NCBI RefSeq assembly: GCF_902388705.1
Contig: NZ_CABMQJ010000063.1
Coordinates: 1-10,627 of the forward strand
DNA length: 10,627 bases
Reading direction: 5' to 3'
Source: an uncultured Alistipes sp.
Lineage (GTDB): Bacteria > Bacteroidota > Bacteroidia > Bacteroidales > Rikenellaceae
The position numbers and the translations under genes were made by a program. This document shows, in pieces, positions 1-7,775 of the stretch (the stretch's first letter is position 1; each line of letters begins with the position of its first letter). The notes beneath the pieces are model-generated. The model ran no database searches, was not told the DNA's origin, and was given only the letters and a program-made list of their open reading frames with translations.

Positions 1-1465
1 CCGCCTGCGGAAACAGCCCGATGAAGAGTATTCCGGCCAGCGGCAGCGCCATGGCGGCGATGCGGAAATTGTCGACTTCGCTCGCCTCGGCCACTTCGTG
101 CGTGCGGGGCGCGCCGAGGAACACCGTGCCGTAGAGCTTGGTGAAAGCCAGTACGACCACGCCGCCGATGAACGCCAGCGCCGCGAGTCCGGCCGCGGAG
201 GCGAGCGTGTCGCTGCCCGAGGCGATGCCGTCGAGCATGCCGAGGTAAATCAGGAACTCCGAAACGAAGCCGTTGAGCGGCGGCAGGGCGCAGATGGCCG
301 TCGTGCCGGCCAGGAAGAGCAGGGCCGTCATGGGCATGTGCCTGGCCAGCCCGCCCAATGCATCGAGCGACGTGGTGTGGGTTTTCGAGAGGATATTGCC
401 CGCCCCGAAAAAGAGCAGCGACTTGAACAGCGAGTGGTTGAAGGTGTGGAGCAGGGCGCCCGTCACTCCGCAGATGGCCACCATCTGGTTGCCCGAACTT
501 TTGCCCAGCGCCGCGATGCCGATGCCGATCAGCACGATGCCGATATTCTCGATCGACGAGTAGGCCAGCAGGCGCTTCACGTCGTTCTGCGCCGCGGCCA
601 GAATCACGCCCCACACGCCCGTGACGATGCCTGCGGCGAGCAGGATGAGCCCGGCGGTGTGGAGCATCTGCATGTCGGCGATATGGGACACGACGCGCAG
701 GATGCCGTAGATGCCTGTTTTGATCATCACGCCCGACATCAGCGCCGAAACGTGCGACGGCGCGGCCGGGTGTGCCTCGGGCAGCCAGACGTGCATCGGG
801 AACATACCCGTTTTCATGCCGAATCCCAGCAGGAAGACGAGGAACAGCGGCATCGCGGGCTGCGTGCGGAAATATTCTCCCAGCAGGGCGAAGTCGGCCG
901 AACCGCAGACGGCGTAGAGCTGCACGAATCCTACGAGCAGCAGGGCGAATCCCACGTGCATCATGATGAGGTAGGAGAGGGCGGCGCGCCGGACTTCGCG
1001 GCGTTCGGCGTCGAAGAGAATCAGGATGAACGACGCGACGGTCATCAGCTCCCAGAAGAAGAGGAACGAGAATCCTCCGTCCGAAGTGACCACGCCCAGC
1101 ATGGCGTAGAACATGACGGCCAGGGCGGTGTAGTGCAGCGAAATGTGGGCCGGGGATTTGCGGCGGAGGTAATGCTCGAGGTAGCCCCGCGAATAGAGCG
1201 TCGCCGCGACGCCGCCGACGGCGATGAGCAGTACGAACAGCGCCGAGAGGCCGTCCATCGAACCCGAGTCGCTGCCGAAGAGCAGCGTGTCGGTCGTCCA
1301 CAGCGGCCCGGTGTGCGTTCCTGCCAGCGTTCCGAGCGCTTTGACGGTGCCCCACAGGGCCCCGGCCGCGACGATTGCCAGCGTCGTCCACACCTTGCCC
1401 CGGAGCGGGGTGGCGAATACCGCAGCGGCCACCAGCGCGAGCGCGAGAAGTGAATAGAGAAACAT
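1..1465 (-). CDS. hyfB: HyfB/NuoL-type proton-translocating membrane subunit (partial, C-terminus off the window)
   Basis: Reading leftward from an ATG at 1465, 488 codons stay open to the window edge. The product is very hydrophobic with many membrane segments and matches the antiporter-like subunits of hydrogenase-4/formate hydrogenlyase and complex I (Proton_antipo_M). Visible hallmarks are FFWELM with Glu139 (the conserved TM5 glutamate), GMKTGMFPMHVWLP with Lys218 (the TM7 lysine), PEAHPAAPSHVSALMSG from residue 229, and Lys249 in the next helix. SSIENIGI and the PEAHPAAPSH form favour HyfB/HycC over NuoL. In this family such subunits couple electron transfer in the peripheral arm to proton movement across the cytoplasmic membrane. 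It starts 11 nt after the rsmE stop, so cotranscription with rsmE is likely. Partner subunits would lie left of the window. Alternatives are NuoL/NuoM or MrpD-like subunits. The family is certain; the exact complex is inferred. Confidence 0.9.
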   Translation of the reverse strand, partial: MFLYSLLALALVAAAVFATPLRGKVWTTLAIVAAGALWGTVKALGTLAGTHTGPLWTTDTLLFGSDSGSMDGLSALFVLLIAVGGVAATLYSRGYLEHYLRRKSPAHISLHYTALAVMFYAMLGVVTSDGGFSFLFFWELMTVASFILILFDAERREVRRAALSYLIMMHVGFALLLVGFVQLYAVCGSADFALLGEYFRTQPAMPLFLVFLLGFGMKTGMFPMHVWLPEAHPAAPSHVSALMSGVMIKTGIYGILRVVSHIADMQMLHTAGLILLAAGIVTGVWGVILAAAQNDVKRLLAYSSIENIGIVLIGIGIAALGKSSGNQMVAICGVTGALLHTFNHSLFKSLLFFGAGNILSKTHTTSLDALGGLARHMPMTALLFLAGTTAICALPPLNGFVSEFLIYLGMLDGIASGSDTLASAAGLAALAFIGGVVVLAFTKLYGTVFLGAPRTHEVAEASEVDNFRIAAMALPLAGILFIGLFPQA

Positions 1466-1476
1466 ATAGCTTGCGT

Positions 1477-2202
1477 TTACTTAATTTCCAATCCGTTTGC
1501 CACGGATGCCATGACTACTGCCGCGACGGCGGCGGTTTCGGTGCGCAGGCGCTGCGTGCCGAGGGTTATTTCCTCGAATCCGTTTGCGAGGGCGAGGGCG
1601 ATTTCGTCGGCCGAGAAATCGCCCTCGGGGCCGATGAGCACCAGCGCCGCTTGGCCCCTGCGGAGCGTCGCGGGCAGGTAGGCCTTGCCTGCGGGCGACT
1701 GCGCCGGGGCGCAGTGGGCGATGAATTTACGCCCTTCGAAGGGCATGGCCGCCACTTCGCTGAACGGCGTGAGCGGATGCAGTTGCGGGCGGTAGGCTTT
1801 GAGCGACTGTTTCATGGCCGCCGTGATAATCCGGTCGCCCCGCTCGGGCTTGAATACCCGGCGCTCGCTGTGCTCGGTTTCGAGCGGTATGATTGCGCCG
1901 ACGCCCACTTCGGTGGCCTTTTCGAGGAACCATTCGAAGCGGTCGGAGTTCTTCGTGGGGGCCACGCCCATCACCAGCCGGTAGGGCAGCGCCTCCCATT
2001 CGGCCTGCGTCGTCAGGACGCGCACCGTGCAGCGCTTCGGATTGTCGTCCGTGACCTCGCAACAAAATAAATTGCCCCTTCCGTCAGTTATATGGAGGGT
2101 ATCGCCTCGTCCCAGGCGCAATACGCGCACACAGTGCTTCGACTCCTCTTCGCCCAGCGTGTAGAGGGGCGGCGTGATGTCGGGGGCGTAAAAAAGTTGC
2201 AT
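1477..2202 (-). CDS. rsmE: 16S rRNA (uracil(1498)-N3)-methyltransferase RsmE
   Basis: This is a complete 241-residue protein, the usual RsmE length. It contains the family signatures: an N-terminal PUA-like part ending near residue 70 with SKHCVRVLRL at 21-30, GVAPTKNSDRFEWFLEKATEVG at about 79-100, the SAM-binding knot motif LIGPEGDF at 189-196, and LGTQRLRTETA at 214-224. Members of this SPOUT family methylate N3 of U1498 in helix 44 of 16S rRNA, in the assembled 30S subunit. The start at 2202 is the only one that keeps the full PUA-like domain, which begins MQLFYAP. It is the first gene of a leftward pair with the HyfB-like gene and is divergent from the first dcp, with 94 bp between the two start codons. 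A leftward promoter-like motif lies at 2271-2302. Nothing appears truncated. Identification is firm. Confidence 0.96.
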   Translation of the reverse strand: MQLFYAPDITPPLYTLGEEESKHCVRVLRLGRGDTLHITDGRGNLFCCEVTDDNPKRCTVRVLTTQAEWEALPYRLVMGVAPTKNSDRFEWFLEKATEVGVGAIIPLETEHSERRVFKPERGDRIITAAMKQSLKAYRPQLHPLTPFSEVAAMPFEGRKFIAHCAPAQSPAGKAYLPATLRRGQAALVLIGPEGDFSADEIALALANGFEEITLGTQRLRTETAAVAAVVMASVANGLEIK

Positions 2203-2226
2203 ACCTGTTATAATTTACTAACTTTG
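2197..2226 (+). promoter_or_regulatory. Bacteroidetes-type promoter for the dcp pair
   Basis: A perfect -7 box TAACTTTG (TAnnTTTG) at 2219-2226 is preceded by GTTG at 2196-2199, which leaves the 19-bp spacing seen in Bacteroidetes sigma-ABfr promoters. The predicted transcript start is near 2232, giving a leader of about 65 nt before the ATG at 2297. The -33 TTG falls in codon 2 of rsmE on the opposite strand. This is a motif match only. Confidence 0.6.
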
Positions 2227-2270
2227 CAGCGATATACGGATGCCTTGCACTCCTCCGTGTTCGCCGGCCG

Positions 2271-2302
2271 CAAAGTTACATAAAATAACACGATAGATGA
2301 AA
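2271..2302 (-). promoter_or_regulatory. Bacteroidetes-type promoter for rsmE
   Basis: Read on the minus strand, TAACTTTG occupies 2278-2271, a perfect TAnnTTTG. An imperfect -33 element TTTC lies at 2302-2299 with 20-bp spacing. The predicted start is near 2265, giving a leader of about 62 nt before the rsmE ATG. The -33 element overlaps the first two codons of the divergent dcp gene. The box also forms a 9-bp inverted repeat with the plus-strand box at 2219-2227. Confidence 0.5.
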
Positions 2303-4447
2303 CGTATTGCAGGATTATTCACAACACTTTTGCTGCTTATGACACTTGCGTCATGCAACTCCCCGAAAACTTCCGGGGAGAATCCGTTCTTCAGCCAGTG
2401 GGACACGCCCCACGGCGTGCCGCCGTTCGACAAAATCCGTCCCGAACACTTCATGCCCGCCCTCGAGCGCGGCATGTCGCTACACGAGGCCGAAATCGAT
2501 GCCATTGCCTCGAACAAGGACGAGGCTACGTTCGAAAACACGATTCTCGCCTACGACAACGCCGGGCAGATGCTCGCGCAGGTCGAACTGGTTTTCGACA
2601 TGCTCTGCGCCGCCGACACCAACGACGAGCTGCAGGCCCTGCAGGAGCAGGCGAAACCCCTGCTGGCGGCGCACCGGGACAAAATCCGCCTCGACGACAG
2701 GCTCTTCGCCCGCATAAAATCGGTCTATGACCGGCGCGCTTCGCTGGGACTCGACGCGGAGCAGGCCCGCCTGCTGCAGAAAACCTACGACGCGTTCGTG
2801 CGTGCCGGGGCCCTGCTCGGCGAAAAGGAGAAGGCGCGCCTGAAGGAGATTAACGGCCAGTTGTCGCTCACGGCCGTGAAGTTCGGCAACAACATCCTCG
2901 CCGAGAACAACAACTTCGCGCTCGAGCTGGCGGCGGACGAACTCGACGGCCTGCCGGCAGGCATCCGGGACGCGGCGCAGGAAAAGGCGCGGGAGATGGG
3001 CAAGAGCGGCAAGTGGGTCTTCACGCTCCACAAACCCAGCCTGATTCCCTTCCTGACCTATTCGTCGAAACGCGATTTGCGCGAGAAGATTTACAAGGCA
3101 TACCTGAACCGCTGCAACAACGGCGATGCGTATGACAACAAACAACTCATCAACGACTTCATCCGCCTGCGTACCGAAAAAGCCAAACTGCTGGGCTATC
3201 CGTCGTATGCCGCCTATGTCGTGGCCGACGAGATGGCCGGGACGACCGACGCGGTTTACAGCCTGCTGGACGAAATCTGGACGCCGGCCCTCGAGCGCGC
3301 CAAAGGCGAGCTGGCCGATATGGACAAACTGTTGCAGCAGGACGAGCCGGGTGCGACGTTCGAATCGTGGGACTGGTGGTATTACGCCGAGAAGGTGCGC
3401 AAGCAGAACTATGCCCTCGACGAGGAGATGCTGCGGCCCTATTTCTCGCTCGAGAACGTGCAGGGAGGCATCTTTTACCTGGCCAACCGCCTCTACGGCA
3501 TTACCTTCCAGCCGGTCGTGGCGCCGCTCTACAACCCCGAAGCGGTCGCCTACGAGGTGCTCGACGCCGACGAGTCGCATCTGGGCGTCCTCTATTTCGA
3601 CTATTTCCCGCGCAGCGGCAAGAGCCAGGGCGCGTGGTGCGGCAATTACGTCGAGCAGACCTACAAGGACGGCAAGCGCGTTGCGCCCGTGGTGAGCATC
3701 GTCTGCAACTTCACGCGTCCGGTGCGCAACACCCCTGCGCTGCTGACGCTCGACGAAACGGAAACGCTTTTCCACGAATTCGGCCATGCGCTCCACTTCC
3801 TGTTCCACGACGTGAAGTACCGCGGCCTCTCGGAGGTCGAGGGCGATTTCGTCGAGCTGCCCTCGCAGGTCATGGAGAACTGGGCGTTCGAACCCGAGAT
3901 GCTGAAGCACTACGCCGTGCATTACCGTACGGGCGAAGTGATTCCGAAATACCTGGTCGAGAAGCTCCGCAAGAGCGAACTCTTCAACCAGGGATTCGCC
4001 ACCACGGAGCTGATCGCCGCGTCGCTTTCCGACATGGACATCCACTCGACGACCGACTACGAGCCGTTCGACCCGATGGCTTTCGAGCGCAGGGCGCTCA
4101 ACGAAAAACGGGGCCTGATTCCGCAAATCGAACCCCGCTACCGCTATCCCTATTTCAGCCACATCTTCGACGGAGGCTACTCGGCGGGCTATTACTTCTA
4201 TACGTGGGCCGAGGTGCTCGACAAGGATACGTTCGAGGCGTTCCGCGAGAGCGGCGATTTGTTCAACAAGAAGATTGCCGCGGATTTCCGTACGAAGCTG
4301 CTCGCCCGCGGAGGTTCGGAGGACGGCATGTCGCTCTACCGTGCGTTCCGCGGCGCAGATCCCGACAAGCGGGCGATGCTCAAGGGCCGCGGACTGTGGA
4401 ACGAACCCGAGCCGGAACCCGCCGAGGAGTCCGCGGTGCCTTTGTAG
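2297..4447 (+). CDS. dcp: M3 family metallopeptidase, peptidyl-dipeptidase Dcp type, lipoprotein (paralogue 1)
   Basis: The 716-residue product resembles E. coli Dcp (about 680 residues) plus a lipoprotein leader. The N-terminus is a type II signal peptide with lipobox LASC (Cys20), so an envelope location is predicted. The Dcp-type opening (NPFFSQWDTPHGVPPFDKI) follows. The zinc site is HEFGH at 493-497, with the third ligand expected at Glu520 in DFVELPSQ. The substrate-binding region HIFDGGYSAGYYFY at 622-635 carries the conserved tyrosines (Tyr628, Tyr635). Known members release dipeptides from peptide C-termini. The stretch between HEFGH and the third ligand is two residues shorter than in the downstream paralogue, and a Gly replaces the usual Arg before DFVE. 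An acidic tail (EPEPEPAEES) ends the protein. The second paralogue starts 48 nt downstream, so a two-gene operon is likely. The family is firm; exact specificity is inferred. Confidence 0.95.
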   Translation: MKRIAGLFTTLLLLMTLASCNSPKTSGENPFFSQWDTPHGVPPFDKIRPEHFMPALERGMSLHEAEIDAIASNKDEATFENTILAYDNAGQMLAQVELVFDMLCAADTNDELQALQEQAKPLLAAHRDKIRLDDRLFARIKSVYDRRASLGLDAEQARLLQKTYDAFVRAGALLGEKEKARLKEINGQLSLTAVKFGNNILAENNNFALELAADELDGLPAGIRDAAQEKAREMGKSGKWVFTLHKPSLIPFLTYSSKRDLREKIYKAYLNRCNNGDAYDNKQLINDFIRLRTEKAKLLGYPSYAAYVVADEMAGTTDAVYSLLDEIWTPALERAKGELADMDKLLQQDEPGATFESWDWWYYAEKVRKQNYALDEEMLRPYFSLENVQGGIFYLANRLYGITFQPVVAPLYNPEAVAYEVLDADESHLGVLYFDYFPRSGKSQGAWCGNYVEQTYKDGKRVAPVVSIVCNFTRPVRNTPALLTLDETETLFHEFGHALHFLFHDVKYRGLSEVEGDFVELPSQVMENWAFEPEMLKHYAVHYRTGEVIPKYLVEKLRKSELFNQGFATTELIAASLSDMDIHSTTDYEPFDPMAFERRALNEKRGLIPQIEPRYRYPYFSHIFDGGYSAGYYFYTWAEVLDKDTFEAFRESGDLFNKKIAADFRTKLLARGGSEDGMSLYRAFRGADPDKRAMLKGRGLWNEPEPEPAEESAVPL

Positions 4448-4495
4448 TCCCGCTGCGGCGTGAAATGTGAAAATTAACCCAATATTTGCAATAAC

Positions 4496-6616
4496 ATGAA
4501 AAAAGCACTTGTCATCATGATTTTTTCCGCAATGGCGTCAGGCTGTGCCGATAATTCGGTGCCCAAGGCGCAGCTGCCCGAATTAGATATGTCGAATCCC
4601 CTGCTGGCGGTGTGGGATACGCCCCACCAGACGCCGCCGTTCTCCGAAATCGAGCTCTCGGATTACGAGCCTGCGTTCGATGCGGCCATCGCCTGCTCGC
4701 GCGCCGAAATCGAGGCGATTGTCGACAACCCCTCGAAGCCGACGTTCGGCAACACGATTGTGGCGCTCGAGCGCCAGGGTGCGCTGCTCGACCGTATTTC
4801 GGGCGTTTTCTTCAACCTGCTCGAGGCCGCCACGTCGGACGAGATGCAGGAGATTGCCCTGCGCGTGCAGCCCAAGCTGACCGAGTTGTCGAACGACATT
4901 TCGCTCAACCCCGAGCTCTTCGCTCGCGTGAAGGCCGTCTACGAGAAACCCGGCCGCGGCCTCTCGAAAGAGGACAAGAAGCTGCTCGAGGATACCTACC
5001 GGGGATTCGCCCGCAGCGGCGCGGCCCTTTCGGACGCCGATAAGGAGCTTTACCGCAAGTATACCTCCGAACTGTCGGCAGCTACGCTGCAGTTCGGCCA
5101 GAATGCGCTGGCGGCGACGAACGCCTTTACGATCAACATCACCGACCCGAAAGTCGTGGCCGAGCTGCCCGGCTTCGTCAAAGAGGGAATGGCCGCCGAC
5201 GCCAAGGCCCGCGGCGAGAAGGGCTGGACGGTGACGCTGCAGGCCCCGAGTTACGTACCTTTCCTGACCTATTCGTCGAACCGCGCGCTGAAGGAGAAAC
5301 TCTGGCGCGCCTCGAACTCGCGCGCGCTGGGCGGCGAGTTCGACAACACGCAAATCGTGAAGCAGATTGCGGCCCTGCGCCTGAAAATCGCCAACCTGCT
5401 GGGTTACAAGTGCTATGCGGATTATGTGCTCGAGCGCCGCATGGCCGAGAACACGCCGACGGTCATGTCTTTCCTGAACGAGCTGCTGGACGCAACCAAA
5501 GCCTATGCCGACCAGGATTACAAGACGGTGGGCGACTATGCCGCCTCGCTCGGGTTCAAAGGCACGCTGATGCCGTGGGACTGGGCCTATTACAATGAGA
5601 AGTACAAGGACGAGAAATATGCGCTCAACGACGAGCTGGTGAAGCCCTACTTCAAGCTCGAAAACGTGAAGACGGGCGTGTTCATGCTCGCCAACAAACT
5701 CTACGGGCTGAACTTTACGCCCAACGCCGAAATCGAGGTTTACCATCCCGACGTGACGGCTTACGACGTGACCGACGAAAACGGCCGTTTCATGGCGGTG
5801 CTCTACCTGGACTTCTTTCCCCGCGAGTCGAAGCGCTCCGGGGCGTGGATGACCGAGTTCCGCGGCACGAAGATTGTCGACGGCAAAGAGACGCGTCCGC
5901 TGGTGTCGCTGGTGATGAATTTCACCAAACCCACCGAAACGACCCCGTCGCTGCTGACTTTCGACGAGGTGGAAACTTTCCTCCACGAGTTCGGACACTC
6001 GCTGCACGGCATGCTGGGCGAGGGTAAATACGAGTCGCAGACCGGCACGAGCGTCTACCGCGATTTCGTGGAACTGCCCTCGCAGATTATGGAGAACTGG
6101 GCTACCGAGAAGGAGTTCCTCGACCTGTGGGCCGTGCATTACCGGACGGGCGAGCCGATTCCTGCAGAGGTCGTCGACCGGATTGTCGCCGCACAGAATT
6201 ACCTGGCCGCCTACGCCAATGTACGCCAGCTCTCGTTCGGCCTGACCGACATGGCGTGGCATACGATTACCGAACCTTTCGAGGGCGACGTGGAGCAGTT
6301 CGAGGTGAAGTCGATGGCTCCCACGCAGGTGTTGCCCGTCGTTCCGGGTACGGCGATGGCCCCGGCCTTCGGGCACATCTTCTCGGGCGGTTACGCCGCC
6401 GGATACTACGGCTATAAATGGGCCGAGGTGCTCGAGGCCGATGCGTTCTCGCTCTTCAAGGAAAAGGGCATCTTCAACCGCGAAGTGTCCGACTCGTTCC
6501 GGGAGAATATCCTCTCGAAAGGCGGCACGGAGCATCCGATGGAGCTCTACGTCCGTTTCCGCGGCCACAAGCCCGAAACCAAGGCGCTGATTGAGAAAAT
6601 GGGACTGGGCAAATAA
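4496..6616 (+). CDS. dcp: M3 family metallopeptidase, peptidyl-dipeptidase Dcp type, lipoprotein (paralogue 2)
   Basis: The 706-residue product is a paralogue of the gene just upstream, colinear through its whole length (for example NPLLAVWDTPHQTPPF, PFLTYSSNRALKEKL, YYNEKYKDEKYALNDE). The signal peptide ends in ASGC (Cys17), again predicting a lipoprotein. The zinc motif is HEFGH at 497-501 with Glu526 of YRDFVELPSQ as third ligand, matching the 25-residue spacing and RDFVE form of classical Dcp/neurolysin enzymes. HIFSGGYAAGYYGY at 627-640 supplies the binding tyrosines Tyr633 and Tyr640. It probably removes dipeptides from peptide C-termini outside the cytoplasm, complementing paralogue 1. 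The 48-nt spacer holds no terminator. A near-match -7 box (AATATTTG, 4480-4487) is so close to the ATG that it would give an almost leaderless transcript, so readthrough from the first gene seems more likely. A strong terminator follows 18 nt after the stop codon. Confidence 0.95.
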   Translation: MKKALVIMIFSAMASGCADNSVPKAQLPELDMSNPLLAVWDTPHQTPPFSEIELSDYEPAFDAAIACSRAEIEAIVDNPSKPTFGNTIVALERQGALLDRISGVFFNLLEAATSDEMQEIALRVQPKLTELSNDISLNPELFARVKAVYEKPGRGLSKEDKKLLEDTYRGFARSGAALSDADKELYRKYTSELSAATLQFGQNALAATNAFTINITDPKVVAELPGFVKEGMAADAKARGEKGWTVTLQAPSYVPFLTYSSNRALKEKLWRASNSRALGGEFDNTQIVKQIAALRLKIANLLGYKCYADYVLERRMAENTPTVMSFLNELLDATKAYADQDYKTVGDYAASLGFKGTLMPWDWAYYNEKYKDEKYALNDELVKPYFKLENVKTGVFMLANKLYGLNFTPNAEIEVYHPDVTAYDVTDENGRFMAVLYLDFFPRESKRSGAWMTEFRGTKIVDGKETRPLVSLVMNFTKPTETTPSLLTFDEVETFLHEFGHSLHGMLGEGKYESQTGTSVYRDFVELPSQIMENWATEKEFLDLWAVHYRTGEPIPAEVVDRIVAAQNYLAAYANVRQLSFGLTDMAWHTITEPFEGDVEQFEVKSMAPTQVLPVVPGTAMAPAFGHIFSGGYAAGYYGYKWAEVLEADAFSLFKEKGIFNREVSDSFRENILSKGGTEHPMELYVRFRGHKPETKALIEKMGLGK

Positions 6617-6634
6617 CAGCAGTCCGGCCTTATG

Positions 6635-6670
6635 AAAAAAGGGAACCTCGCGCAGCGGAGTTCCCTTTTT
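6635..6670 (+). terminator. Rho-independent terminator after the dcp pair
   Basis: AAAAA-GGGAAC (to 6646) pairs with GTTCCC-TTTTT (6660-6670). The inner CTCGC/GCGGA arm pairs partly around a GCA loop, so the stem spans almost the whole element and ends in a T-run. It begins 18 nt after the stop codon of the second dcp. The A-run on the left arm could make it work in both directions. Confidence 0.88.
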
Positions 6671-6691
6671 GTTGTATTTCTTTTGACTGAA

Positions 6692-6725
6692 TTTGCTTCG
6701 ATTGTTCAATTATTTTTTAATTTTG
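6692..6725 (+). promoter_or_regulatory. Promoter for the BetR-like regulator
   Basis: TAATTTTG at 6718-6725 is a perfect TAnnTTTG -7 box. TTTG at 6692-6695 is a candidate -33 element with 22-bp spacing, slightly long. The surrounding 6670-6767 is strikingly AT-rich compared with the rest of the window. The predicted leader is about 36 nt. Confidence 0.5.
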
Positions 6726-6767
6726 CGGTTGGGATTGAGAATTTTATATTTATAATTTGGTAGGATT

Positions 6768-7775
6768 ATGCCTCTCGAAAAATTAAATGCGGCACTGATA
6801 AGTGTCATACAGGATAGTACGCCCGAGTATACGAATGCGGCGTCCATACTGACCGACAAGCTCAATATCGGCCGGGAGGCCGCTTACCGCCGCCTGCGGG
6901 GCGAGGTGCCTTTTGCCTTCAGCGAGGCGGGCGTGCTTTCGGCGCAGATGAACTTTTCACTCGACCGCATCGTCGGTGCCGTCGATTTGGGAAATATACT
7001 TTTCCGGTTGAGTTTCAACGATTACCACACGGCGCTCGAAGACTACACCGGGGTGCTCGACCAGGACACCCTCTTTTACCGGGAGGTATCCCCGGATGCC
7101 GACGCCGAGCAGGCTATCGCCGGGAACTCCTTTCCGCGCATGCTGTACATGCGTTACGAAACCCTGACGAATTTCAAACTCTTCAAATGGCTCTACCAGC
7201 AGGGGCTTATCGACTGTTCGGGGGCGAAATTCGAAGACATGAAAGTTCCCGCGGCACTGCGGAAAAGTTACGGCGAGCTGATACACGAGGCGCAGCAGAT
7301 GCCCTCGACGACGCTGGTGTTCGACGGCAGCTGCACCAAACGCTGGGTCAACGCCATCTGTACGTTCCGCAACATGCACCTCATTTCGGACGAAAGCGTC
7401 GATCTGCTGAAGAACGAGTTACTGCAGTTGCTCGACGAGCTGGAGGAGATTGCCGTCAGCGGACAGTTCCGCAGCGGAAAGCCGGTGTCCATCTACATTT
7501 CGAATATGGACATCGAGGCGACCTATTGCTATGTTTCGGCACGCCACTTCCGGGCCAGTTGCATCGAGGCGTTCTCCATCAACTCGCTGCGGAGCGCCGA
7601 CCCTGCTATGTTCGAACATGTTAAACGGTGGATTCTGGCCTTGAGCCGGTTCGCGACACTGATCTCGTGCAGCGGGGAGTTGCAGCGGATTCACTTCTTC
7701 AAGCGTCAGCGTGCTATCGTAGCAGAATTGGAAAGGGAGGGTATAGAACCCTCCCCCGAAGTCATCCAGGAGTGA
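6768..7775 (+). CDS. BetR-like helix-turn-helix transcriptional regulator, target unknown
   Basis: This 335-residue protein has no signal peptide or membrane segment. Residues 24-66 (ASILTDKLNIGREAAYRRL, then RGEVPFAFSEAG and SLDRIV) have the pattern of the BetR-type DNA-binding domain common in Bacteroidetes one-component regulators, where the recognition helix reads like EAAYRRLRGE. The remaining 270 residues are mixed alpha/beta with a Leu-rich helical stretch at about 208-226 (LLKNELLQLLDELEEI) and FFKRQRAIV near the end; I recognise no ligand domain. It is a single gene with its own promoter, between a terminator and a non-coding stretch, so the neighbours do not reveal its targets. The last 14 codons overlap a perfect 8-bp inverted repeat (7735-7755) and may come from an adjacent element rather than from the original protein. 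The DNA-binding role is fairly sure; the function is not. Confidence 0.8.
   Translation: MPLEKLNAALISVIQDSTPEYTNAASILTDKLNIGREAAYRRLRGEVPFAFSEAGVLSAQMNFSLDRIVGAVDLGNILFRLSFNDYHTALEDYTGVLDQDTLFYREVSPDADAEQAIAGNSFPRMLYMRYETLTNFKLFKWLYQQGLIDCSGAKFEDMKVPAALRKSYGELIHEAQQMPSTTLVFDGSCTKRWVNAICTFRNMHLISDESVDLLKNELLQLLDELEEIAVSGQFRSGKPVSIYISNMDIEATYCYVSARHFRASCIEAFSINSLRSADPAMFEHVKRWILALSRFATLISCSGELQRIHFFKRQRAIVAELEREGIEPSPEVIQE

Noticed and set aside
98..1453. Long plus-strand frame of 451 codons
   Set aside because: It is antisense to the HyfB-like gene. The product is rich in Arg, Glu, His and Gln with no fold-like hydrophobic pattern, whereas the opposite strand encodes conserved transporter motifs.
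2480..4162. Long minus-strand frame of 560 codons
   Set aside because: It is a shadow of dcp paralogue 1, caused by GC-biased third codon positions. It has no recognisable motif, and the opposite strand has the zinc site.
4480..4487. Internal promoter before dcp paralogue 2
   Set aside because: AATATTTG misses the first T of TAnnTTTG, has no -33 partner, and lies only 8 nt before the start codon.
4583..6709. Long minus-strand frame of 708 codons
   Set aside because: It is a shadow of dcp paralogue 2. Its start would lie upstream of the terminator region, and the product is Arg/His/Val-rich without domain features.
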